A DNA stretch of 64,000 nt, taken from positions 10,262,863 through 10,326,862 of the forward strand of contig NC_084587.1 in the NCBI RefSeq assembly GCF_033807715.1. The letters run 5' to 3'. The translations under genes and the position numbers were made by a program. Numbering within the stretch: position 1 is the stretch's first letter; every line of letters starts with the position of its first letter. Positions 23,964 to 46,162 of this stretch are shown one piece after another. The notes beneath the pieces are model-generated. The model had not been told where the DNA came from and did no database searches. It saw only the letters and a program-made list of their open reading frames with translations. The stretch is from Cololabis saira. Its lineage: Eukaryota; Chordata; Actinopteri; Beloniformes; Belonidae.

Positions 23964-24520
23964 AACACCTTGACCCCGGTCAAGGTCTTGGTGTGATCAG
24001 CTCCCGAACCACCAGGTGGAGGAGATGACTCTGCTCAGCCGACAAGAACGGCCTGCGCGAAGGAAAAATCCTCCAAACATGGAAAATCAATCAGAAACAA
24101 TGAAATATTTTTCCATCACATGACGGAGATGAATATTTCCGATTTCTCACCGCAGTTCGGTCTGCGGAGACTTTCTCCTGACACGCCATCTGAAAACACA
24201 TCACCCGCTGTAAACTCAACTAAATACAAACACGTATACACTCATGAGCTTTTCAAAGTGTCAGTCCTCTGTGTGTTTTTTCCCCTTTTTCCTTTTCTTT
24301 TTTGCATGTGTATTCAGGCCAGATACAGAGAAAAGCCAGACAACACCAACACCACGGCAAATACTGCAAATGGAAACTGCAGAAGTACTCATACACATTT
24401 ATCACCATCCTGTGGAAACTAGGAAACAACCACTCTGTTGTGCATGAGGAAGGATGGATCCATTAAAGCTCTGAAATAAAATCCAGTATTATAAAACTCA
24501 CCACTACTACATGGACGTGT
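23964..24520 (-). pseudogene. Decayed copy of the three terminal f8a exons
   Basis: Minus strand. Around 24500 is the donor of exon 10 with a corrupted body. At 24159-24198 is exon 11 (MACQEK kept, then a 17-nt deletion and frameshift). At about 23966-24047 is exon 12 (PFLSAEQ-HLLHLVV kept, C-terminus scrambled). The intact versions are at 35670-35716, 32778-32833 and 32585-32666. It lies downstream of the emp2-like gene in unit A. Upstream f8a exons are absent, so it cannot encode HAP40. Confidence 0.88.
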
Positions 24521-24721
24521 CTAGAAGACGTGGCAGTAGAGTTTTTGCCGATGACGTTCAACAGGATCTTAGAGACCGGGCGGATGCTGGAGGAATGGAG
24601 GAGAAGTGTGCTGGTGATGGTTTTTAAATGAAGGGAGACATACAGAGTTGTGGCAACTTCAGAAGGTTAAAGGTGATGCGCCACACAATGATGTTATGGC
24701 AAAGAGTCGAAGAAGCTAGAC

Positions 24722-25255
24722 CAGGGGTCTGCAACCCAAAATGTTGAAAGAGCCATATTGGACCAAAAACACAAAAAAAAAATATGTCTAGAGCCGCAAA
24801 AAATGAAAAGTCTTGTATGTATAAGCCTTAGAATGAAGGCAAATGGCGAAAGGCGAAATTTCGAGAAAAAAGTCGAAACGTTGAGAAAAAAGTCGTAATG
24901 TCGAGGAAATAGTCAAAATGTCGAGAAAAAAGTCAAAATGTCGAGATTAATGTTGAAGTAGAATCTCGAGAAAAAAGTCAAAATGTTGAGAAAAAAGTCG
25001 AAATGTTGAGAAAAAAGTAAAAATTTCGAGAAAAAAGTCGAAATGTCGAGAAAAAAGTCGAAATGTCGAGATTAAAAAGGAAAGGAAAAAGGAAGAAAAA
25101 AAGGAAAAAAAGAAGAAAAAAGAAAAAAAAGAGGAAAAAAAAAAGAGAAAAAATATTTAAAAAAAGGTCAAACATTTTTGAAAAAGCTCCAGAAGCCACT
25201 AGGGCGGCGCTAAAGAGCCGCATGCAGCTCTGGAGCCGCGGGTTGCCGACCCCTG
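24722..25255. mobile_element. hAT MITE with internal 20-bp repeats, perfect target duplication
   Basis: Ends CAGGGGTCTGCAACCC and GGGTTGCCGACCCCTG. Flanking octamer AGCTAGAC is at 24714-24721 and 25256-25263. The interior 24860-25075 is a tandem array of GTCGAGAAAAAAGTCGAAAT-like units, followed by a purine-rich stretch. Confidence 0.93.
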
Positions 25256-25317
25256 AGCTAGACTGAAGGCACTACTGAGTATTTGTGGACAGCAGTATCG
25301 TTTCATGGCAAAAATAC

Positions 25318-25512
25318 AAGGTTGGGGAGTGGTAGTCTAGTGGCTACAGAGGTGCTTGGGTCTGCAGGTTCAACCCCAGAATGGCAACCAAGATGAACCA
25401 CCTTGGGCCCCTGAGCAAGGCCTAACCCTAATGCTCCATGGTGTGTGTGTCTCAGATGTAAGTCGCTTTGGATAAAAGCATCTGCTAAATGACAGTAGTA
25501 GTAGTAGTAAGC
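25318..25512 (+). mobile_element. tRNA-derived SINE with GCTTTGGATAAAAGC tail
   Basis: Head has an A-box-like GTGGTAGTCTAGTGG and a B-box GGTTCAACCCC. The 3' part GTCGCTTTGGATAAAAGCAT then CTGCTAAATGAC is the common teleost SINE/LINE tail, ending in (GTA)n. Confidence 0.85.
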
Positions 25513-25526
25513 AGAGCAGTACAGAT

Positions 25527-25992
25527 TAGTGGTGGGCAAAAATATCAACATTGCAATACTTTGCCAGACGATTCGATACCGATATTCAACATTTGAATAT
25601 GGATTTTTTTCTTTTCTTCAAATAATAAATGTTTCAGACGGGTTGTAAATCCAGTACGACTTTATTGTGTACATGGGCTTAAATAATATTGATAATGTTA
25701 AATTCATATTATGTAAATAATATGAAAAACATAAAGTATGTTGTAACTTTAGCTGGTATAGTTACAATAAAACGGCATGGATAATGTAAATTACATTGTT
25801 TTGACTCAGTTTGTATGAATTATCACCATAATCTGATGTATGTGCAACTCAGATTTTAAGATTCATAATGCCTTTTACAGTTTTCAGCGACATCACAATA
25901 TATCACAAAATTTGCATATCACAATATCGTATCGTGACTCAAGTATCATGATGTGTATCGTATCGTGAGGTCCTTGGCAATACCCACCCGTA
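25527..25992. mobile_element. hAT MITE
   Basis: Begins TAGTGGTGGGCAAAAATATC and ends ATACCCACCCGTA. Flanking octamers GTACAGAT and GTACGGAT differ by one base. Interior is AT-rich with CGATACCGATA and ATCGTATCGTG words. Confidence 0.78.
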
Positions 25993-26202
25993 GTACGGAT
26001 GCAATATTTGGTTTGATGTTGAAAGAGAAGTATAGAGCTCAGAAGGAGCTGCATAGTGTCGTGTAGACTTTGAGAAAGCTTATGACAGGGTGCCGAGAGA
26101 GGAGCTGTGTTATTGTCTGAGGAAGTCTGGAATAGCGAAGTTAGAAGTTAGAGTGGTTCAGGACATGTAGGGGAGCTAAGTGTGCTGTAGATGTGACCAG
26201 TA

Positions 26203-26953
26203 CTCGAGTTGTAAAAAAGAAAATCAGGGGGGATGGTGGATTTTATCATATGGGGACAGATAATTTGTGCTGATTACAAATAATATAATATATTACAAAT
26301 AATAGCACTGACCAAAACAGCTGCAGAAATACTGCAGGAATGACATAGCAGCAGTTAAATGCAGCCTTCTGTAAGCTTTAAATATCCACTGGGCTTACAT
26401 CAAATACATCAAAACACAACAATAAAAACAGTTTTCTGAACTTATCAATATGACTCTGTCCTTCACAGGATAAGTAAAATGGATCACTGCAAAAACTCCA
26501 AATCTTAACAAGAATATTTGTCTTATTTCTAGTTAAAATGTCTCATTTTAGTAAAAAAAAAAATCTCATTACACTTAAAACAAGACTCATCACTGGAAAA
26601 AAAAATGTTCATCTGTTTCAAGTAGATCTTCACTTGAAATAAGTAGAAAAATCTGCCAGTGGAACAAGATTTTTTTGCTTGTTTTAAGAAGATAAATCTG
26701 GCAAATTTTCCTACTAAGTTCAAGTGAAAATGTACTGGAAACAGGTGAAAATTGTCAAATAAGTTATTTTTCTGGTGTTATTTTTCTGGTGATGACTCTA
26801 AATGTTGAAATAGAAATAAAACCACATTCATTGATGAAATGACATAAGGGATGGAAAGGGGGGATGGCAGTTTTACAGGGGGGATGATTTTGAGCGTTTT
26901 TATTTCAGGGGGGGATTCCATCCCCCCTCATCCCCCCTCAACTCCAGTACTGG
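26203..26953. mobile_element. CTCGAG-family MITE, copy 2
   Basis: Ends AGTACTCGAGTTGTAAAA and CAACTCCAGTACT. About 750 bp with an internal imperfect palindrome around ATCTGCCAGTGGAACAAG. Opposite orientation to 42088-42852. Confidence 0.85.
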
Positions 26954-27614
26954 ATGTGACAGAGCGGTTCAAGGTGGAGGTGGGACTTCATCAAGGATCG
27001 GGTCTGAGCTGAAACCAGAGCTGGAAGTAACAGAGGTTAAATGTTAAGGGTTCTTTTTGGGAGTGACGGGGATGTGCAGGATCAGGAATGAGCACATCAG
27101 AGGGAAGGCGCACATTAGTAGATTTGGAGAGAAAGTCAGAGCGACCAGGCTGAGAGGGTTTGCACATGTACAGAGGAAGGATAGTGAATATATCAGAAAA
27201 ACGATGATGAGGTGGGAACTGCCAGAAGTGAAGCCTTGAAGAAGACCAGGGAGGAGATTTATGGATGTAGTAAAGGAGGACCTGACGTTAGTTTAAAGTG
27301 TAAAAGAAGAGGATGTGGAGGACAGGGCATCTCCTGAAGGAAAAGGGCGGAAGGAAAAGAAGAATGAAGAGTCACCAGTCTGGTCCACTTCACGATGTGT
27401 TGGAGAAAAATTAAACCAGCTTTTTATATACTGTTATTATCGATACCAGACTACAATAAGAGGTTCTTAAGGAAGCACCTGCTTTTACAGTTTTCATGCA
27501 GTATGATGGTAGACATCTGGGTAAACCCGGGAATCTGGTTCACAGTCAGCTCCTCAACTCAAAATAAATGGTTAAATACTTTACGTTTGTCAGTAAGTTA
27601 ACATTAGCAACCAC

Positions 27615-28167
<553 letters not shown>

Positions 28168-28448
28168 GCAACCACTGGACGGGATATGAGGGACTCATAT
28201 AAGCAAAAGTTAATGCCATCGGCCCACAACAACCTTGTGGGTAACAGTTATTTGACTCGCGTTGTCACAAGTTTGCATCATTTTAGAGATGAAGAATGTG
28301 AATCTAATGTATTAGACGTACTAATATAAACGCTGGAGAAACATCTGCATTGTTCAAGAGTCACAAGCTTTTTTAATAAACTGCAAACAATTACTTTAAT
28401 TTAATTGTAATTGGTTTATAAGGATTATCAATCCTTCCTCTCCCCCAG

Positions 28449-28557
28449 GCTTGTGTGTAATGACAGCTGCTGATACGGGCACTGCTATGTCCTGGCATCC
28501 ACCTCGTTTGACCTCAGTTTCATCGTAGTGATCACCTACCTCATTCTGAACACATGA
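28449..28557 (+). pseudogene. Decayed copy of the last emp2-like exon
   Basis: The acceptor CCCCCAG and the start (LCVMTAA) match the functional exon at 14500-14660. A net 43-nt deletion after the 'IAA' codons and a second small deletion break the frame, and a stop follows. The end (ATCACCTACCTCATTCTGAA) still aligns. No other emp2-like exons precede it. Confidence 0.92.
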
Positions 28558-29136
28558 GCGGGTGATGTGATTAAAACAATGACTACTTAATTCCAGCATC
28601 CTAATTATAACAAACTAATCATTTAAGATTCAAGACATACTTCGAGAAACATTATTTTGCTAAAAGTTTGACATCTTGAGGGACATTTACTTGCCGTTCT
28701 GTCCCCCCACACGTCTGTTCTGACCAGCAGATTATTATTTTAAAGGAACATTCTGGAGTTAAAACAAACATTAGACGCTGTTATTAGACGGATATGAGAG
28801 TTAACTCTCGTTAGGAACCAAAACAATGTGGTCAGAAGTAGTTTTGAGTTCAAAACTGAATTTATTTAAACCAAAATGGCTAATAATGTTAGTTTTTAAG
28901 GGAATGGATCCAAGTCTAAATAAATTAACTTTTTAGGCCTCTGACCCTTCATTCATTCATCTATTAACTTCCACTTATCCCAGTTTGGGTCGTAGTAGCA
29001 GCATCCATAGCAAAGAGACCCACCCACCTCCTGCAGCTCCTCTGAGAGAGTTCCCAGTTGAAGGAGGCAATTAATCCACCAGTAAACCAGCTCGTATTAC
29101 TGTGTTTGCTGCACCAATCTACCTTTTAATCTGCCC

Positions 29137-29935
29137 TTCCTTCCTTCCTTCCTTCCTTCCTTCCTTCCTTCCTTCCTTCCTTCCTTCCTTCCTTCCTTCC
29201 TTCCTTCCTTCTTTTTTCCCTTCTTTCCTCCGTTCTTTCCTTCCTTCCTTCCTCACTTCCTTCTTTCCTCCCTTCTTTTTTCCCTTCTTTCCTCCGTTCT
29301 TTCCTCTGTTCTTTCCTTCCTTCCTTCCTTCCTTCCTTCCTTCCTTCCTTCCTTCCTTCCTTCCTTCCTTCCTTCTTTCCTCCATTCCTCCCTTCCTTCC
29401 TTCTTTCCTCCCTTCCTTCCTCACTTCTTTTTTCCCTTCTTTCCTCCGTTCTTTCCTCTGTTCTTTCCTTCCTTCCTCCCTTCCTCCCTTCCTTCCTTCC
29501 TTCCTTCCTTCCTTCCTTCCTTCCTTCCTTCCTTCTTTTTTCCCTTCTTTCCTCCGTTCTTTCCTTCCTTCCTTCCTCACTTCCTTCTTTCCTCCCTTCT
29601 TTTTTCCCTTATTTTTTCCCTTCTTTCCTCCGTTCTTTCCTCTGTTCTTTCCTTCCTTCCTTCCTTCCTTCCTTCCTTCCTTCCTTCCTTCCTTCCTTCC
29701 TTCCTTCCTTCCTTCCTTCCTTCTTTCCTCCATTCCTCCCTTCCTTCCTTCTTTCCTCCCTTCCTTCCTCACTTCTTTTTTCCCTTCTTTCCTCCGTTCT
29801 TTCCTCTGTTCTTTCCTTCCTTCCTCCCTTCTTTCCTCCGTTCTTTCCTTCCTTCCTTCCTTCCTTCCGTCTTTCCTCCCTTCCTCCCTTCTTTTTTCCC
29901 TTCTTTCCTCCGTTCTTTCCTTCCTTCCTTCCTTA
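29137..29935. repeat. 800-bp CCTT polypyrimidine tract
   Basis: Almost uninterrupted C/T on the + strand with a higher-order order of CCTT runs and TTTTTTCCCTTCTTTCCTCCG-type interruptions repeated about five times. At the matching place in unit A (15354-15371) there are only four TTCC units. The long frames here on both strands are artefacts. Confidence 0.95.
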
Positions 29936-29944
29936 AGAAGACCC

Positions 29945-30660
29945 TCAAGATTTTTTATTTTTTTATTTCAGCTTTATTTAACCAGATAAAAAAGACCCAT
30001 TGAGGTCAAGACCTCTTTTCCAAGGGTGACCTGGCCAAGGAAGGAGCAGCACACGTCCACACACAAATAACAGCAATCACGAAATAAACATTAAAATGAG
30101 AGTGCAAACTGTTTAGCAAATAAAGTGCAATAGTGGTGACTTCAATAATATGTAAAAAAACAACAACTTCAGAAATAATTGTAAATTTAAGAACACGGGC
30201 ACATGTAGTTTAAAAACACGGGCACTGCTGAAAGGATTCTCGTTGTCGGTTTTTAAGAAGTGAGCGAAAGGCTTCAAATGAAACAAGTTCAGGCATTTTC
30301 AGTTCAAGTTGGAGGTTATTCCACGCAGAGGGTGCAGAGAAACTAAAAGGCTTTTCCCCCAAGTTAGTCCGAACACGAGGAACAGCCAGGTGCAAAGTGT
30401 CATTCGACCTTAAAGCATAATGGCTTTTAGTTCTCTGAAGAAATAAACATAAATAACCAGGAACCAAGCCAAGAAGAGCCTTATAAATCAGAGTCATCCA
30501 GTGTGTAACACGTCTAACATTCAGAGAAGGCAAGCCAGCTTTCGCATACAATTCACAGTGGTGAGTGAGATGCTACAACCAGTTATGAACCTTAGAGCAC
30601 AGTGGTGACCGGAGTCAAAGACTGTAGACCGCTGGCTGACGCACACATGTACACAACATC
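29945..30660 (-). mobile_element. LINE 3' end
   Basis: Minus strand from about 30555: 113 codons including HWMTLIYKALLGLVPGYL, SNDTLHLAVPRVRTNLGEKPFSFSAPSAWNNLQ. This is the classic C-terminal tail of a fish LINE ORF2, followed by a 3' UTR ending near 29950 next to AATAAAGCTGAAAT. It splits homology between GACCCTCAAGAT and TTCAAGATACTTC relative to unit A. Confidence 0.8.
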
Positions 30661-30689
30661 GCTTCAAGATACTTCTAACCCTCCACTTG

Positions 30690-30910
30690 AGGAAGCACCC
30701 TGGTCTTCAGGCCCAACTGTCCTGCATGATTTAGAACGTTCTCTGCTCCAACATAGCTGGGTCAGATTAGTGGACTGCTCAGACTTCTGTAGACATTGAT
30801 GACAAGCTGATGCTGATCCAGCTATTGGAAGCAGGTGTGTTGGAGCAGAGCAGCATGTAAAGACGTGCAGGGCAGAGTGCCATCAGGACCAGGGCGGAGG
30901 AATGCTGCTC
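30690..30910. mobile_element. Degenerate copy of the CTGGTC...GACCAG MITE
   Basis: Resembles the element at 49247-49449 (shared GTCCTGCATG, CAGACTT...GATGACAAGCTG and GGTGTG words), with eroded ends. Confidence 0.55.
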
Positions 30911-31139
30911 TCCTCATGTTCTAACATCACTTCCTACTCTGGACGGCTGTGATTCATATTGTTGTCAGAACTCAATGAAAGTTTAAACTTTATCTAATAA
31001 CAGCATTAAGGTTGTTTCAACCTCAGAATGTTCCTTTAATGCAAAAGGTTAACATTAGTTTTTAAGGACGGGAGTAAAAGCTTTTTCATTTCACTTCATA
31101 ACACAACTTTGCATTTGTTTGTATTTGGAATTTAAACTA

Positions 31140-31800
31140 CATAATTTATTTATTTATTTTTTTCTCGTTTCTTTATTGGGTAGTCGATGTATATTATTAC
31201 ACAATAAACATTTTTTAAAGGATTCGACAGAATACCCCGTTTTATATTTTACCACACACACACACACACAAAAAAAACAAAACAAAAGTAAAATAAATAA
31301 GGACACAAAACTTAACATAACAAACACCCCAAAACACACACACTGCAAAATACGTAATTATAAACAGTTCCCAAAGTAAGTACCAATTACCAATCAAACT
31401 CTGACTGAAGACAATAATAATAGGAAAAATAAAGTAATAAAATAAAATACAGGACACACAAAAACAACTAAAATAAATTAAAAAAAAATGAAATAAGATA
31501 AATACATAAAAATTTAAATAAACAGACATAAGAGGAACCCTAAAAAAATAGACATGGTTAGCAATATCATACTTCCCTATAATTAAATCAAATTAATCTT
31601 CCAAGGATGCCAAAGAATTAACAAAAGAAAGAATAGGTTCCCAAATATAAGAAAACTTATCAGAGCAACCCCTAGTACCGTATTTAATTTTCTCTAAATA
31701 TAAAAAGGACATCAGGTCTTCAGGTGGACAACCAAGAATTGGGAGATGGAGGTTTTTAGTCCCTTCCATTGAAGTAAAATACGTCAAACATAATTTATTA
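31140..31800 (-). mobile_element. AT-rich LINE-like insertion
   Basis: Flanked by CATAATTTATT at both sides (31141 and 31789), consistent with a retroposition target duplication, and absent from unit A. Contains a short CA run. No confident protein domain. Confidence 0.5.
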
Positions 31801-32584
31801 ATAAAACAAATGAAGACTCGAGAGAATCCACGTTTAATATATTAAACAAGTATATTTACAATAAGTTGGCTTTTACATGAATATAAAATGTGGTTCAGTG
31901 TTACAGCTTTCACACAACCAATCGAAAATAAACTTTTAAGACCTTTTCTTTGTTCTTTACATGAAGTAGAGTTGTGTGACGTAGACGTGTCAGCGCTCAG
32001 TCCAGACAATCAGAGAAGATTCTTGATGATCGAAGGTCAAAAACAACTCAAATTTTACCTCCAGACAGTTTATTGACGGTAAAAGAAGATTCGGGAGTTA
32101 AAACAACCCTCAATGGTAAACAGTGAAAACTTTCGTTAAGGACAAAAAAAGATGTGAACAGAAGCGGTTTTGAGTTAAATAAAACACATATTCTGTCCTA
32201 AATCACATCAGCTTGACGTCCTTTTGGTTCTTAATGAAAGTTTACTCCCAATAATAAACCCCTCAGGTTGATTTCACTCCAAAGTGCTCCCTTCACTCAC
32301 ACAAGATCAATTAAAAACATCTAAATAATCACAAACTGACAAACATGAAAACCTTGCATTGCTATTAATTGACACGACGTTAGTAAAGCAAAGATTTCAT
32401 CCGTTTTTTTCAGATCTGCATGACGATAGAGACACTATTCTGCATAACGTGCATTTCTGAGTGAGTTGCAACATCTAAACGTTGAAAGCAAACCCTCTCC
32501 GGGCCTGCAGACGCTGAAGCAGGAATGTTCCATGATATAAAAAGGTATCGTTCCCAGAGGAAGAGCGCAGACGCTGGACGGTGA

Positions 32585-43219
<10,635 letters not shown>

Positions 43220-43620
43220 GATCAGCAACAAAACAAAACAACCTGAACCCGGAAGTCCCGCTCAGAGCAGCGCTCCCATTGGCTCGCAGGGGAAACAGCT
43301 CGCGATTCTATTGGTTGGCGTAATGGTGACGTAGCTCCCATCTCAGGCGGAATTGACCATAAAGAACATTACAAAAAAAAACACGCTTCAAGATAGCACG
43401 GAGGACAGGGATGGATTTATTGGGAAATTACAGTCTTTCTTTAAAAAAAGTATTTCCTCTATACATTTTACATTACTCAACTACTTCACAGTCGTTTTAA
43501 ACAACTACTGTGGTAGCAAAAGGAAGCACTCAGTATCCAGTCAGCAGGTCACACTTACATTTTACAGTGAAGCAGATATTTTACAGCAGATATTTTAAAA
43601 TAATAATTATAATATATTAT
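43220..43620. other. f8a upstream region
   Basis: Immediately upstream of the f8a ATG on the minus strand. Includes two copies of an inverted CCAAT motif (CCAATGG-type CCCATTGGC and CTATTGGTT at about 43276 and 43308). These suggest a CCAAT-box promoter at -55 to -95 from the start codon. No TATA box seen. Confidence 0.45.
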
Positions 43621-44470
43621 ATTTTTAAATAATAATTATCATATATTATTATTATTAAATTAAAATTTTTTTTTTAATAAAAATTATATTTTAGCAATAA
43701 AAATAATATTACAGTATTCTACAGTATTCACTCTGTAATATATATTACAGAGTGAAGGAATCCAAAAGTACTTTAAGCAAATAATAAACACATTAATAAA
43801 CATAACAACAACAACAACAATAATAAAAAATAAAAAATAAAATAATAATAATAATGATAATAATAATAATACATTTGATTTATTTAAGGCACCTTTCAGG
43901 GCACTCAACATCGATTAAAAGAGAAAGGGAAAAAAAAGTGCTGTATAATAAACATAATAACAAACGTCCAAGCAGACAGACCACAAAACCAGAACGGGGG
44001 GTTGAAGTCTAGGAAACAGACCAGGAAATGGACCAAACGGACTAACAAGGGGAGGAGGAGACGTATGAATATAACAAGACACGGGTGGAACAATCAAAGA
44101 AAACACGACTGAAGAGAAAACCATTAAGGAAAGATTTAAATAATTTAAACACTGAACTTTGAAACAAAAAGAGTCCATAAACAAGACATAAATCCACATA
44201 AAAGTCTTTCACCTACAGTTTTCTGCATTTTGGCTTAGTTTTTATCAAATTCACAGTGACACAATGTAATATAACACATTATTGATCATCTGAAGTTTTA
44301 TTTAGCTAACTTTTAGATCTGTTCAGGGCTAAATGATGTTTTTATTTCTTGAAATATATAACCTTTTTCTTTTTCATTGGACTTTGTTTGCTGGTTCTAC
44401 TGCAGAAAACTAGTTAATTAACGTATCAATGAACAGAATGAATAAGCGATATAAATATTAAAATGGCACG
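43621..44470. other. Intergenic, AT-rich
   Basis: Between f8a and nfam1 tails. Low-complexity AT and AAT stretches; a TTTATT at 44297 is a plausible poly(A) signal for nfam1 on the minus strand. No gene seen. Confidence 0.4.
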
Positions 44471-44536
44471 TCAATTATTCAGTAATGGGGTGGTGCTCTT
44501 GAAGAACATTTCACTATGAATACTTTTGTATGTTAA

Positions 44537-44646
<110 letters not shown>

Positions 44647-44701
44647 GTGTTTCTCCCAGTTTTGGAGAAGATTGAAAGGTGAAAGCAAGTTTCATCCAAA
44701 C

Positions 44702-46081
44702 TCAAAAGTTCTCGTAAACACACTCCAATGTGCCGTCATCCGGGTGTTCTGCAGTGGGCGGCGCCTGTGGAGGCAGAGAGGAAGATGGGTCAGAATCTGA
44801 ACCTTTCATCTTTACATTAGATTTTCACCATAAACATCAGCTGGAACGGGACATCCACATGGCTACCGACCGGTTTGAGGGGTTTCTTTGTCTTGCAACC
44901 GTTTTTTTCTCGATCCGGTTCTGCTTTGGCAGCAGACGGGTCCAGCACGTCATAAATGGACCTGGGCCGAGGTTCTAGACTCTGAGAGAATTTCTTATGT
45001 CAGTGTCCAAGAAATGCTGAAGGTGAACTCAGAAATTCAGGGAAGACCGAGCACAGAAACACACAATCCAGCTGCATACTGACGAGTAAAACGGTGCTCA
45101 CCGCATAGAAAGAAGTAGACTGAGCTGCCCTCATGTCCATCTTGTCCTCCTCCACCTCTTTGGCCTTGTCTTTCTCTTCTTCTCTGTTATGCTGTTTTCT
45201 GCCACTCTCTGTAATCTTCTCTTTCTAAAATAACATTTTAATTACAAGAGTTAGAAGGCTTTAGGTTTTTTTAGAGGGAGTGATAGCTGAATGTTAACTG
45301 AAATTTAAAAAAATACCCCATATATATATATACTCGAGTTGTAAAAAAAAATCAGGGGGGGATGGTGGATTTTATCATATGGGGACAGATAATTTGTGCT
45401 GATTACAAATAATATAATATATTACAAATAATAGCAGTGACCAAAACAGCTGCAGAAATACTGCAGGAATGACATACAAGCAGTTAAATGCAGCCTTCTG
45501 TAAGCTTTAAATATCCACTGGGCTTACATCTAATACATCAAAACACAACAATAAAAAACAGTTTTCTGAACTTATCAATATGACTCTGTCCTTCACAGGA
45601 TAAGTAAAATGGATCACTGCAAAAACTCAAAATCTTAACAAGAATATTTGTCTTATTTCTAGTTAAAATGTCTCATTTTAGTAAAAAAATCTCATTACAC
45701 TTAAAACAAGACTCATCACTGGAAAAAACAACAATTTTCACCTGTTTCAAGTAGATTTTCACTTGAAATAAGTAGAAAAATCTGCCAATGGAACAAGATT
45801 TCTTTGCTTGTAATGAGAAGATACATCTTGTCCCACTGGCAGATTTTTCTACTTATTTCAAGTGAAAATTTACTTGAAACAGGTAAAAATGGTCAAATAA
45901 GTTATTTTTCTGGTGTTATTTTTCTGGTGATGACTCTAAATGTTGAAATAGCAGTAAAATCACATTCATTGATGAAATGACATAAGGGATGGAAAGGGGG
46001 GATGGCAGTTTTACAGGGGGGATGATTTTGATTTTGATTTTTCAGGGGGGATGCCATCCCCCCTCACCCCCCTTCAACTCG

Positions 46082-46162
<81 letters not shown>

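Larger units (their letters stand above)
14467..24520. repeat. Duplication unit A (emp2-like tail to f8a tail copy)
   Basis: Collinear homology with unit B at 28420-35720. Anchors: last emp2-like exon (14500 vs 28449); TTCAAGACATACTTC (14900 vs 28628); AGCAGATTATTATTTTAAAG (14999 vs 28728); TTCATTCATTCATC (15209 vs 28951); GAAGAAGACCCTCAAGAT; the GAGTGAGTT region (19475 vs 32457); and f8a terminal exons (23964-24520 vs 32585-35716). Inserts private to A include the MITEs at 15584, 16668 and 20494 and a large nested LINE block at 21.1-23.9 kb. Confidence 0.85.
24545..27385 (+). mobile_element. RTE-like LINE remains, broken by four insertions
   Basis: RT pieces read LETGRMLEEWRRS (about 24570), EAYDRVPREELCYCLRKSGI (about 26070) and a C-terminal RNEHIRGKAHISRFGEKVRATRLRGF...RFMDVVK (27080-27290), all on the + strand and in order. 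Between them lie a hAT (24722-25255), a SINE (25318-25512), another hAT (25527-25992) and a CTCGAG MITE (26203-26953). Frameshifts throughout. Confidence 0.75.

Noticed and set aside
28449..28557. A second functional emp2-like gene
   Set aside because: Only the last exon is present, with frame-breaking deletions.
44702..45224. Direct joining of nfam1 exon 4 to exon 6, giving a degenerate ITAM
   Set aside because: An intervening in-phase exon (44871-44981) restores a perfect YxxL-x7-YxxL motif.
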